64,000 nucleotides of DNA from Kordiimonas sp. Lineage in GTDB: Bacteria > Pseudomonadota > Alphaproteobacteria > Sphingomonadales > Emcibacteraceae. This document shows, one piece after another, positions 6,668 through 15,076 of the stretch (its first letter is position 1; the number at the start of each line of letters is the position of its first letter). The stretch is taken from contig PADB01000010.1 in assembly GCA_002700365.1 (NCBI GenBank), positions 544,504 through 608,503 of the forward strand. Direction: 5' to 3'. The notes below the pieces were generated by a model. That model did not search any database. It was not told the DNA's origin and saw nothing but the letters and a program-made list of their open reading frames with translations. The position numbers and the translations under genes were made by a program.

Positions 6668-7429
6668 ATGACCTTATCAATTACTAAAACGCTTGCGACG
6701 GCCGCTGTTGCCGTTATTGCCAGCACAACTATCACTTATGCTGCCGCTATTGATCTGCGGACATGGACCAAAGAAGACTATTCTGGTGGTGCAGGAAGCT
6801 GGGTACCGGAAGCATCAGCCGGTGCCTATGTAGACCAAAACATCAATGGTAACCCTACTGTTTATTACAGTGACTTCGATGCCACGAATAAGCGCGTAGA
6901 AGGTAAAATTCAGGTCCGTACAACAGGCGATGATGATTTTATCGGTTTTGTATTAGGTTGGGATGCGGGTGACTTTACATCTGCAACGGCTGATTACCTG
7001 TTGCTGGATTGGAAACAGGGCAATCAGGGTGCGGCCTCTCGCGGTCTGGCTCTGAACCGCATTTCCGGTCGTCCTGGATCAGCGAACGACTACTGGGCGC
7101 ATATTGGTGGTGTTACAGAACTGGCACGTGCTGCCACATTGGGTGACACAGGTTGGGCTGACAACACTGAATATGAATTCACCATTGATTTCTTTACCAC
7201 AAACGTAAAAGTTTGGGTTGATGGCGTTCTGCAATTTAATATTGCGGGCTCATTCGACGGTGGCGCGGTTGGTTTCTACAACTATTCACAGGGCACCGTC
7301 CGCTACAGCGCATTTGAAGAAACGCAGGCTCCACCGCCTGTGCCCAGCGTTGTTGAGCCTGGTACAGCCGGCCTGATCGGCCTGTCTTTGATGGGTCTAG
7401 CTGCTGCAGGGCGTCGCCGTAAGGCTTAA
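6668..7429 (+). CDS. PEP-CTERM protein with thrombospondin C-terminal (L-type lectin)-like domain
   Basis: 253 residues from the ATG at 6668, which has a strong GGAGGGGAA site. Signal peptide about 1-26. Residues about 65-225 follow the thrombospondin C-terminal domain: acidic 'DDDF-x-GFVLGW' (88-98), 'DWKQG' (114-118), a 'GW' in the middle, and the closing 'GGAVGFYNYSQGTVRYSAFE'. In animals this is a calcium-binding jelly roll. The C-terminus is an exosortase sorting tail: 'VEPG', a hydrophobic span and 'GRRRKA'; the usual first proline of PEP is replaced. Expected fate is export, cleavage by exosortase and attachment at the surface or in a matrix. It is monocistronic with its own terminator. 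Confidence 0.85.
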   Translation: MTLSITKTLATAAVAVIASTTITYAAAIDLRTWTKEDYSGGAGSWVPEASAGAYVDQNINGNPTVYYSDFDATNKRVEGKIQVRTTGDDDFIGFVLGWDAGDFTSATADYLLLDWKQGNQGAASRGLALNRISGRPGSANDYWAHIGGVTELARAATLGDTGWADNTEYEFTIDFFTTNVKVWVDGVLQFNIAGSFDGGAVGFYNYSQGTVRYSAFEETQAPPPVPSVVEPGTAGLIGLSLMGLAAAGRRRKA

Positions 7430-7452
7430 GTCCTGAACAATATCCTGGATGC

Positions 7453-7490
7453 AAAAGCGGCCTCGGATCTTCCGGGGCCGCTTTATTTTT
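7453..7490 (+). terminator. Rho-independent terminator after the PEP-CTERM gene
   Basis: AAAAGCGGCC and GGCCGCTTT pair around a short GA/TC-rich loop, followed by TTTATTTTT. It lies 24 bases after the PEP-CTERM stop and before fzlA. Confidence 0.88.
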
Positions 7491-7529
7491 CTGCTACCGT
7501 TTCCTGAAAAGTAACGTTAAACTGCGGCC

Positions 7530-8198
7530 ATGCGCACAGTTTATCACCATTGGTTTTCCCCCTTCTCCCGCAAAGTCCGCATCGCCCTTTCTGAAAAGGC
7601 GATAGATGCTGACCTTGTCGTGGAAAAGACATGGAACCGCCGCACAGACTTTCTCCGGCTGAACCCGGCGGGGACCGTCCCGGTTATGATCGAAGAAAAC
7701 GGACTTATCCTCGTTGATAGTTACGCCATTTGTGAATACCTGGAAGAGACCGCACCGGAAATCCCGTTATTAGGACAAACGCCAGAAGAACGTGCAGAGG
7801 TCAGACGGCTTGTCAGCTGGTTTGATGTAAAATGTTATGAAGAGGTCACCCGGCTGCTGATTAACGAAAAAGTCCTGAAACGTTTCCTGAAAATGGGCAC
7901 ACCTGATTCGGATGCCATACGCTGTGCCGCCCATAACATCCGTCATCATCTGGGCTATATTCAATATTTGACAGAACGCCGTAACTGGCTGGCCGGACAT
8001 AATTTTTCATACGCAGATATTGCCGCAGCATCTCATCTGTCCTGCATTGATTATTTAGGCGATGTTCCATGGCAGAATTTTGAAGGGGCCAAAGACTGGT
8101 ACATGCGGATCAAATCCCGCCCTAGTCTCCGCCCAATTCTCAAAGACAACATTGCTGGATTCCCACCCGCACCCCATTACAGCAATCTTGATTTCTAA
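7530..8198 (+). CDS. fzlA: FzlA-type glutathione S-transferase-like division protein
   Basis: 222 residues. It opens 'YHHWFSPFSRKVRIAL' (thioredoxin-fold GST start), then 'LNPAGTVPV' and 'SYAICEYLEE' of the GST N-domain; the rest, 'RRLVSWFDVKCYEEVTRLL...EKVLKR' and 'YADIAAASHLSCIDYLGDVPW', matches FzlA. In Caulobacter FzlA binds FtsZ filaments, bends them and is needed for constriction; it is not known to act as a glutathione transferase. The gene lies six bases before queG, a neighbourhood usual in alphaproteobacteria. The identification as FzlA rather than another GST rests on overall resemblance. Confidence 0.8.
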   Translation: MRTVYHHWFSPFSRKVRIALSEKAIDADLVVEKTWNRRTDFLRLNPAGTVPVMIEENGLILVDSYAICEYLEETAPEIPLLGQTPEERAEVRRLVSWFDVKCYEEVTRLLINEKVLKRFLKMGTPDSDAIRCAAHNIRHHLGYIQYLTERRNWLAGHNFSYADIAAASHLSCIDYLGDVPWQNFEGAKDWYMRIKSRPSLRPILKDNIAGFPPAPHYSNLDF

Positions 8199-8203
8199 CG
8201 TCT

Positions 8204-9361
8204 ATGACAAACGCCGGCATAAAAATGACCACGGCGGCCCAAATCACCGCCGACATTCGCGATACCGCCCGTCGCCTGGGTTTTGACGCCGTCGGCATTA
8301 CCCATGCTGATAACCTGACGCAAAATGCCCAATGGTTACAAGATTTCCTCAACCGCCACCATTATGGCGATATGGACTGGATGCAGGAAAAAGCAGACCG
8401 CCGCGCTGATCCCAAAGTTTTATGGCCTGACGTGAAAAGCATAATAATGCTGGCCATGAATTACGGCCCTTCCCATGATCCACGCGACCTGTTGGCCGCT
8501 AAAGAACGGGGCAATATTTCTGTTTACGCCCGGGGCAAAGATTATCATGACGTCATCAAAAAACGCCTAAAACAAATTGCCCGTCACCTGGTCCAACATC
8601 ATCATGCTGATGTGAAAGTCTTTGTCGATACAGCGCCCGTTATGGAAAAACCACTTGCCGCCAACGCCGGACTTGGCTGGCAAGGTAAGCACACCAATAT
8701 GGTCAGCCGGCATTTCGGTTCCTGGCTTTTCCTTGGCTGCATATATACAACGCTTGACCTTCCTTCCGATGACGCCCACAGGGACCATTGTGGTCAATGT
8801 CACGCATGTCTGGATATATGCCCAACCCATGCTTTTCCGGCCCCCTACAAACTGGACGCCCGGCGGTGTATTTCATACCTGACAATAGAGCATAAAGGCC
8901 ATATCCCGCGGGAATTCCGTAATCCCATTGGCAACCGCATATATGGATGTGATGATTGTCTGGCGGTCTGCCCATGGAACAAATACGCCCAAACTGCGCA
9001 GGATGCCGCCTATTTCGCCCGCGCAGAATTACAGGCCCCTCGTCTTGGCGATCTTGCCCGCCTGGATGATGTTGCCTTTCGCCAGATTTTTGCGGGCTCC
9101 CCGATAAAACGATTGGGACGCGACCGTTTTATACGCAATGTTCTCATTGCAATCGGCAACAGCCAAAACCTGGACCTATTGCCCGCCGCGCTTTCTAAAC
9201 TCCGTGATGACAGCCCGCTTGTCCGGGCTATGGCCGTCTGGGCATTAGGCAAACTTATCCCCCTGCCACAATTTAACGCTTTAAGAGCCGACCACCTCAG
9301 CCGCGAGGTCGATCCCGCTGTTCGACAGGAATGGTTCACACCGGAAGGCCCGAACGCATGA
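8204..9361 (+). CDS. queG: Epoxyqueuosine reductase
   Basis: 385 residues. Reduces epoxyqueuosine in tRNA to queuosine, using cobalamin and two [4Fe-4S] clusters. Visible: catalytic Asp in 'VDTAPVMEKPLA' (D142), cluster cysteines C196, C199, C202, C206 ('CGQCHACLDICP'), C222 ('RRCISYL') and C249, C252, C256 ('CDDCLAVCPWNK'), and a C-terminal HEAT-like tail with 'VRAMAVWALG'. Start ATG at 8204; a second ATG at 8225 is possible. It probably shares a transcript with fzlA. Confidence 0.96.
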   Translation: MTNAGIKMTTAAQITADIRDTARRLGFDAVGITHADNLTQNAQWLQDFLNRHHYGDMDWMQEKADRRADPKVLWPDVKSIIMLAMNYGPSHDPRDLLAAKERGNISVYARGKDYHDVIKKRLKQIARHLVQHHHADVKVFVDTAPVMEKPLAANAGLGWQGKHTNMVSRHFGSWLFLGCIYTTLDLPSDDAHRDHCGQCHACLDICPTHAFPAPYKLDARRCISYLTIEHKGHIPREFRNPIGNRIYGCDDCLAVCPWNKYAQTAQDAAYFARAELQAPRLGDLARLDDVAFRQIFAGSPIKRLGRDRFIRNVLIAIGNSQNLDLLPAALSKLRDDSPLVRAMAVWALGKLIPLPQFNALRADHLSREVDPAVRQEWFTPEGPNA

Positions 9362-9440
9362 AACAGATCTCTTAAGTCAGGGACATCAGCGCGCAAGCAT
9401 CTTGCCTAAAGTCCAGGCCACATATTCTAACTGACACCCT

Positions 9441-9491
9441 TCCATATTGATGGCCAGTCCATATTAATAGCCAGCCCATATTAATGTCGGG
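9441..9491. repeat. Three tandem 17-bp repeats
   Basis: Units TCCATATTGATGGCCAG, TCCATATTAATAGCCAG and CCCATATTAATGTCGGG lie head to tail between the queG end and the TPR gene. The third unit runs into the TPR gene's last codons and supplies its stop codon. Confidence 0.8.
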
Positions 9492-10305
9492 TCACACGTA
9501 TATTTTCCGCCGCCTTTGCCGCCAATGGTGTCTGCGGGTATAAATCCACCACCTGTTGCCAATCTGCCAACGCCAGGGGGGTCTCTCCGGTCAGGCGATA
9601 AATGATCCCTCTTTCCAATAACGCCTCGCCATGATCGGGCTGTTGCGACAGAATATGCTGAATATCCCCCATGGCCGCGTCAAATTGTCGCATATCGCGG
9701 TAGGCCTGCCCCCGCAAGAGATAAAAATCTATACGCTCAGGACGTAAAACAATCGCAGCCGTTAAATCAACAACTGCTATATCATAAGCCTTACGTTGGC
9801 CACTGGCGATCGCCCGCGCCCATAACAACGAAGCCCGCTGCCGCTCCGTCTCCACTGTTTCCATTAACGCCGCCGTCAGCGCACTATAAGCCTTATCATA
9901 GTGTCCGGCTGACAACCATGCCTCCCCTTCTTGTGCATAAAGCTGCCACTTCAACACATCTTTGCGATTTTTGGCAAAAGCCCCAAGTCCTTCTCCTAAG
10001 CGCACGGCCTCTGCCAATGCACCCAATTCTTTAGCCGCTTGCACATATTGGCCAAGGACGTATCGGGCCATCGCCTGACAATGTCGGGCGGCCGCACCGC
10101 CGCCGTCACTGTACCAGCGCAGTGCTTGCTGCAATTGATGCGCCGGATCTTCCATCAGTCCCTCCAGGCAGGCCTGATACCGACTCTCGTCTGTCTCTAC
10201 TTCACTGGCGGCCGCCATCTGCTCCATAAAGACAAACATCACGCAGAAAACTATTATCATCTTTAAAAGAAGAGCATAGCCTGCCCATAGTCGTATTTTG
10301 GTCAT
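9481..10305 (-). CDS. Exported tetratricopeptide-repeat protein
   Basis: 274 residues. A basic start and hydrophobic stretch (about 9-32) look like a signal peptide or single anchor. Then come several degenerate TPR helices; the clearest are about residues 125-155 ('EAWLSAGHYDKAYSALTAAL'), 170-235 ('RAYRDMRQFDAAMGDIQHIL' type) and 'LLERGIIYRLTGETPLALADW'. TPR proteins act as scaffolds; the partner is unknown. The stop codon lies in the tandem repeats at 9441-9491. It is divergent from the periplasmic hypothetical gene at 10391. Confidence 0.75.
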   Translation of the reverse strand: MTKIRLWAGYALLLKMIIVFCVMFVFMEQMAAASEVETDESRYQACLEGLMEDPAHQLQQALRWYSDGGGAAARHCQAMARYVLGQYVQAAKELGALAEAVRLGEGLGAFAKNRKDVLKWQLYAQEGEAWLSAGHYDKAYSALTAALMETVETERQRASLLWARAIASGQRKAYDIAVVDLTAAIVLRPERIDFYLLRGQAYRDMRQFDAAMGDIQHILSQQPDHGEALLERGIIYRLTGETPLALADWQQVVDLYPQTPLAAKAAENIRVTRH

Positions 10306-10390
10306 AAAGCCGTTTAATACTTTCTTTCATCAACGTTAGCATTAAGCTGGGGGAGGCATCGATGCAAGTCAACATCAGAAAGGACACACC

Positions 10391-11149
10391 ATGTCTAAAA
10401 ACCCATTGTTAAAGACACTGTCCCGCACGTTCCATCTTTTTTCTATTTTATTATGTGCAACGGTTATGACACATGCTGCTGCCGCCCAGACAACCCTGAC
10501 GAGCGAACCCGTCAGTGAAGACGAAATCACCTTGGAATTGGAAAGTGAGCAATGGCAAACTGCCAGAACCGCGCTCATTTACGTCTCGCTACAGGCAGCC
10601 TTTGATGGCAAAGACGCCGCAGAAGTCCGTCGCAATATCCTCAGCAGCCTTGAAGAGCTTTCTAAAAAAAGCGAATGGCATATTACATCTTTCTCCCGCG
10701 CGCCCGGTGGGGCCGGACTGGAACAATGGACCGTTCAAGCACAAACCCGCCTGGCCGAATCCCAAATTGATGGTATGCGGAAAAAAATTAAATCAAAAAA
10801 CCGACCCGGTTATCAGGTGACGCTTCGTAACGTCTCCTTCACCCCCACCGCAGCAGAAAAACAAACCACTTATTCGAAGCTACGTCAGGATATATACACA
10901 CAGGTCGGCACCGAACTCGCTGCACTAAAAGCCGCATTTCCGGACCGCAACTGGCGTATTCGCCGTATCGACTTTTCCCCTTCAGCTATTCATTACCGCC
11001 GGGCAGAAGCCTTGGATAGCCGTCAGGTCAAAGCATTTAGCGTAGAACGCGCGGCTCCTGCTGCACAAAACAGCAACATGAACGTCTCACAAAAAGTTAA
11101 ATTGCATGCTCTTGTTGTGCTGTCCTCTTCCCACCGGCCTTTGCAATAA
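10391..11149 (+). CDS. Periplasmic hypothetical protein (SIMPL/DUF541-like architecture)
   Basis: 252 residues with a clear signal peptide (about 1-33, ending 'THAAAAQ'). The mature part alternates strands and amphipathic helices: 'TARTALIYVSLQAAFDGKDAAEVRRNI' and later 'LRQDIYTQVGTELAALKAAFPDRNWRIRRIDF' could be the repeated beta-alpha units of SIMPL/DUF541 domains, but this is a fold-level guess. No catalytic residues are seen. It is followed 24 bases later by the NAD-dependent epimerase gene. Confidence 0.5.
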   Translation: MSKNPLLKTLSRTFHLFSILLCATVMTHAAAAQTTLTSEPVSEDEITLELESEQWQTARTALIYVSLQAAFDGKDAAEVRRNILSSLEELSKKSEWHITSFSRAPGGAGLEQWTVQAQTRLAESQIDGMRKKIKSKNRPGYQVTLRNVSFTPTAAEKQTTYSKLRQDIYTQVGTELAALKAAFPDRNWRIRRIDFSPSAIHYRRAEALDSRQVKAFSVERAAPAAQNSNMNVSQKVKLHALVVLSSSHRPLQ

Positions 11150-11173
11150 TAATTCCCTGAGAGACATATTACG

Positions 11174-12064
11174 ATGACCCAGAAACTATTTGCCTTCGGC
11201 CTTGGTTATTGTGCGATGGCACTGATTGAAGAACTGAGCCTCAAGGGCGGCTGGCGTTTCGCCGGCACCTGTCGCCGCGAAGAGCAGGCCGCAGAACTTA
11301 AGGCAAAGGGCATAGAGGCCGTAATCGACGAGCCTATGGGAGGAAATATTGCCGCACTGACCGATGCTCTGGAAGGCACCACCCATATGCTTATTTCCAT
11401 AAAGCCCAATGGGGAAAACGATTCGGTGTTGCGCTATTACTATGATATCCTTGCCGCATTACCGGATCTTGACTGGATCGGGTATCTCAGCAGCACAGCC
11501 GTTTACGGCAACCATCAGGGGGCATGGGTTGATGAAGAAACCCCCCCTACGCCTGGCCTGCCCCGTGCCAAGGCACGCCTTGCCGCAGAGCTGGCATGGC
11601 AGGATTTTGGGACCGCTACCCGTAAGGCCGTAACCTGCTTTCGAATAGCTGGCATTTATGGACCGGGACGGGGACGTAATCAGATTGATAAAATCCGCAG
11701 CGGCCGCGCCCGCCGCATTATAAAGCCCGACCATGTGACCTGTCGTATCCACCGCGATGATATAGTCCAAAGCCTGCGGGCCGCGATCAGCACCCCTGCG
11801 GACCAGCTCTCCCCAATCTATAACCTCTGCGATGATGAACCGGCCCCACCGCAGGATGTCACGGCTTACGCCTGCGGTTTGCTAGGGGCGCCAATGCCCC
11901 CATCTGTTCACATTGACGAGGCTGATCTCTCCCCCATGGCGGCCAGCTTTTATGAAGAAACGCGCCGCGTTTCAAACCGCCGCCTCCGTGAAGAATTAGG
12001 GGTTACATTGCGTTATCCCACATACAAACAGGGACTGGAGGCATTGGCAAAGAACTCAACATAG
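11174..12064 (+). CDS. YeeZ-like NAD(P)-dependent epimerase/short-chain dehydrogenase
   Basis: 296 residues. The N-terminal 'FAFGLGYCAMAL' is a Rossmann G-x-G-x-x-A variant; 'LISIKPNGENDSVL', 'YLSSTAVYGNHQGAWVDE' and 'CFRIAGIYGPGR' follow the extended SDR family typified by YeeZ. 'STAVYG' carries the conserved serine, but the YxxxK tyrosine-lysine pair is not obvious ('LPRAKARLAAEL' has only K), so catalysis is uncertain. Substrate unknown. Such genes are common near fzlA/queG in alphaproteobacteria. Confidence 0.72.
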   Translation: MTQKLFAFGLGYCAMALIEELSLKGGWRFAGTCRREEQAAELKAKGIEAVIDEPMGGNIAALTDALEGTTHMLISIKPNGENDSVLRYYYDILAALPDLDWIGYLSSTAVYGNHQGAWVDEETPPTPGLPRAKARLAAELAWQDFGTATRKAVTCFRIAGIYGPGRGRNQIDKIRSGRARRIIKPDHVTCRIHRDDIVQSLRAAISTPADQLSPIYNLCDDEPAPPQDVTAYACGLLGAPMPPSVHIDEADLSPMAASFYEETRRVSNRRLREELGVTLRYPTYKQGLEALAKNST

Positions 12065-12069
12065 TGACC

Positions 12070-12372
12070 TCAGGCCAATAGCCAGCGATAAATGCCCATC
12101 AGGTTAATCGCAAAATAAATAACGTTCATACTGGTAAGGCTATGCTCTTTCATCAACAGCCCCGCCACTAACCACGACGCGGAAGACACGGCAAATAATG
12201 TATAGCCCCAACCACTTGTAGAGAGGTTTAACGCCAGCCATACCGCCCCTAATGCCCCCGTTATCATGCCCAGCCATTTCAATATAAATGTCACGCTTTG
12301 ACGCGACTGGGGCCACGGGCTCTCATCTGTGCCCAGTGTCGTTCGTATTTTATGCTTTATCATAAAGATCAA
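12070..12372 (-). CDS. Small three-span membrane protein
   Basis: 100 residues; ATG at 12372 or 12363 (MIKHKIRTT). After a polar 25-residue head there are three hydrophobic segments (about 29-47, 52-70, 80-98), and the end 'NVIYFAINLMGIYRWLLA' resembles the repeat unit of PnuC-type carriers, but the protein is only a third of that size. Function unknown. Its start overlaps the yejF stop by four bases, so it may be transcribed with the yej operon. Confidence 0.5.
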   Translation of the reverse strand: MIFMIKHKIRTTLGTDESPWPQSRQSVTFILKWLGMITGALGAVWLALNLSTSGWGYTLFAVSSASWLVAGLLMKEHSLTSMNVIYFAINLMGIYRWLLA

Positions 12373-14003
12373 TCTCGCACCGCATCGGCCGCAACACCTT
12401 CCAAAGAAAGTGAGAACGCCGCTGCAATCAGGGCTTTGGTATAATCTGTTTGTGGTCGTTCAAAAATATCCTCACGCTTGCCGTGTTCTACAACCCGCCC
12501 CTGCTTCATGACAATCACCTCATCAGACAAGGCCCGCACAACCTTCAGATCGTGACTGATAAACAGAAACGACAACTTAAAGCGTTGCTGCAGGTTACGT
12601 AACAAATCGACAACTTGTGCCTGTACCGACATATCCAGTGCCGATGTCGGCTCATCCAGCACAATCAGCTTTGGCCGCAAAATCAAGGCCCGCGCGATAG
12701 AAATACGTTGGCGTTGCCCACCGGAAAATTCATGGGGATAACGGTCTTGTACGTCCGGGTCCAGTCCGACGTCCTTTAACACCGCTGTAATGCGCGCTCG
12801 CCGTTCTGTCTGCGATAATGCGGGTTCATGAACCCTGAGTCCCTCTTCGATAATTTCTGCGACCGACAACCGCGGGCTAAGCGCCCCAAAGGGGTCCTGA
12901 AACACTAATTGCATTTCCCGTCGCAACGCCTTTAATTGATCCTTTTTCTGGGCTTGAATATCCTGTCCTAAATACACGACCCGTCCCGTTGCCCGCACAA
13001 GACGGAGTATCGCCAACCCCAAGGTTGTTTTTCCCGATCCGCTCTCCCCTACAATGCCCAGTGTCTGCCCCTGCTTCAAAGACAGATTAATACCATCCAC
13101 GGCCTTCACATGCCCTACAGTACGCAGGAAAATACCCCGCCGTATCGGAAAATATACCTTCATACCCTCCACGCGCAGGATTTCCGGCGCATTGTCTGGC
13201 ACCACTACCGGGCCGCCCGATGGTTCCGCAGCCAATAACATGCGGGTATAATCATGTTGTGGTTGTGTAAAAAGGGTGGCGCTATCGGCCGCCTCGACAA
13301 TTTTCCCATGACGCATCACACAAACACGGTCTGCCATTTTGCGCACCACACCCAAATCATGCGTAATCAGCAATAACGCCATCCCCAGTTTGCGCTGCAT
13401 GTCCTGTAGCAATTCCAGAATCTGCGCCTGCACGGTCACATCCAATGCCGTTGTCGGCTCATCTGCGATGAGAACGTCCGGTTCATTGGCCAAGGCCATG
13501 GCAATCATCACCCGCTGACGTTGCCCGCCGGACAATTGATGTGGATAGCTTTTCAAACGGCTTTCCGGATCAACTATGCCCACAAGATGCAGTAATTCCA
13601 GGATGCGAACCCGTGCCGCCGACCGGTTGAGACGCCGGTGCAGAGACAACACCTCGCCAATCTGTTTCTCAATTGTATGTACGGGGTTCTGGGCTGTCAT
13701 TGGTTCCTGAAAGACCATCGCAATGCGATTACCCCGCAGTTTCTGCAGAAAGGACGGTGATGCGCCGATCACCTCCTGCCCATCGAATGTGATCGATCCT
13801 GAAGGATGAAAGGCCGCAGGATAGGACAATAGCTGCATAATGGACAAAGCCGATACGGATTTCCCTGACCCGCTTTCCCCGACCAACGCCAATGTCTCTC
13901 CTTTATTTAACGAAAAAGACACCCCCTTCACCGCCTCCACCACCTGACGACCGCTGCGGAAAGACACTTTCAAGTCTTTGACATTCAATAAGTGTTCAGC
14001 CAT
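12369..14003 (-). CDS. yejF: YejF: dual ATPase of a peptide ABC transporter
   Basis: 544 residues from the ATG at 14003 (GGAAGGGGAC site); the frame runs on to 14060 inside yejE. Two complete ABC domains: the first with Walker A 'GESGSGKSVSAL', signature 'LSGGQRQRV' and 'LIADEPTTALDV'; the second with 'GESGSGKTTLGL', 'FSGGQRQRISIARAL' and 'IVLDEPTSALDM'. It hydrolyses ATP at the inner face of the membrane for the YejABEF importer, which brings in peptides (including microcin C in E. coli). Fourth gene of the operon yejA-B-E-F; overlaps yejE by eight bases. Confidence 0.94.
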   Translation of the reverse strand: MAEHLLNVKDLKVSFRSGRQVVEAVKGVSFSLNKGETLALVGESGSGKSVSALSIMQLLSYPAAFHPSGSITFDGQEVIGASPSFLQKLRGNRIAMVFQEPMTAQNPVHTIEKQIGEVLSLHRRLNRSAARVRILELLHLVGIVDPESRLKSYPHQLSGGQRQRVMIAMALANEPDVLIADEPTTALDVTVQAQILELLQDMQRKLGMALLLITHDLGVVRKMADRVCVMRHGKIVEAADSATLFTQPQHDYTRMLLAAEPSGGPVVVPDNAPEILRVEGMKVYFPIRRGIFLRTVGHVKAVDGINLSLKQGQTLGIVGESGSGKTTLGLAILRLVRATGRVVYLGQDIQAQKKDQLKALRREMQLVFQDPFGALSPRLSVAEIIEEGLRVHEPALSQTERRARITAVLKDVGLDPDVQDRYPHEFSGGQRQRISIARALILRPKLIVLDEPTSALDMSVQAQVVDLLRNLQQRFKLSFLFISHDLKVVRALSDEVIVMKQGRVVEHGKREDIFERPQTDYTKALIAAAFSLSLEGVAADAVRD

Positions 14004-15072
14004 GTCGGTCCCCTTCCACGGTTGTACGCGGATCAAAGGCATCGCGGACGGCCTCACCAATAAACACCACCAAGGTCAGCACAACACTTAACGTCACAAA
14101 TGCTGTTAACCCTAACCATGGGGCCTGAAGATTGCTTTTTCCCTGTACCAGCAACTCCCCCAAAGACGGCTGTCCCGGTGGCATCCCCAGCCCCAGATAA
14201 TCCAGCGCGGTCAAGGATGTAATAGCCCCTGTAAAAATGAACGGCAGGAAGGTCAACGTTGCCACCATCGCATTGGGAAGAACATGCCGGGCCATAATTG
14301 CCAAATTCCCCACGCCCAGCGCACGGGCGGCTTTGACGTAATCATAACTGCGTACTTTCAGGAACTCGGCACGCACGATATCTGACAATCCCATCCAGCT
14401 AAAAACCAGCAACAAAAACAGCAGCACCAGAAAACCCGGCGCAAAAATACTGGATAAAATAATCAGCAAATACAATATCGGCAGCCCCGACCAGATTTCG
14501 ATAAATCGCTGCATTAATATATCCGTCCAACCACCGAAATAACCTTGCACCGCGCCGGTTGCAATGCCGATGAAAAGAACACCAACTGTCATACACAGCG
14601 CAAACAGCATGGACAGGCGCAAACCATAAATCAATCGTGCCAGAACATCGCGTCCCTGATCGTCTGTGCCGAGCCAGTTTTCTCCAGACGGCGGCGCCGG
14701 TGCCGGCACCGCAACATCGTAATTAATCGTCTGGTAGCTGTAACGGATGGGAGGCCATAACATCCACCCGCCGCTTTCTGCAATTAATTGCTGCACGTAG
14801 GGATCACGATATTCGGCTTCCGTCTCAAAATCCCCCCCCAATTGGGCCTCTGTGTAAGTTTGAAATATCGGGAAATAGAACTGTCCCTCATGTTGCATGA
14901 TGATCGGTTTATCGTTCGCCACAAAATCAGCCGCCAATGTCACAAACAACAAAGACATAAATAATAACAGCGACAGGAAACCGCGCCGTGAAGACCTAAA
15001 TACCTGCCAGCGTCGGTAATGTAACGGAGAAACCTGCATCCCCAAAAGACTGTATCTGATTGGTGCCTCCAT
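13996..15072 (-). CDS. yejE: YejE: permease of a peptide ABC transporter
   Basis: 358 residues with the layout of the DppC/YejE family: one N-terminal span (about 31-50), a long periplasmic loop ending in 'ENWLGTDDQGRDVLARLIYG', then five spans with the cytoplasmic 'EFLKVRSYDYVKAARALG' EAA-like loop that contacts the ATPase. The start may be ATG 15072 or, by comparison with relatives, ATG 15039 (MQVSPLHYRRW). It overlaps yejF and follows yejB by four bases. Confidence 0.92.
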   Translation of the reverse strand: MEAPIRYSLLGMQVSPLHYRRWQVFRSSRRGFLSLLLFMSLLFVTLAADFVANDKPIIMQHEGQFYFPIFQTYTEAQLGGDFETEAEYRDPYVQQLIAESGGWMLWPPIRYSYQTINYDVAVPAPAPPSGENWLGTDDQGRDVLARLIYGLRLSMLFALCMTVGVLFIGIATGAVQGYFGGWTDILMQRFIEIWSGLPILYLLIILSSIFAPGFLVLLFLLLVFSWMGLSDIVRAEFLKVRSYDYVKAARALGVGNLAIMARHVLPNAMVATLTFLPFIFTGAITSLTALDYLGLGMPPGQPSLGELLVQGKSNLQAPWLGLTAFVTLSVVLTLVVFIGEAVRDAFDPRTTVEGDRHG

Positions 15073-15076
15073 GACG

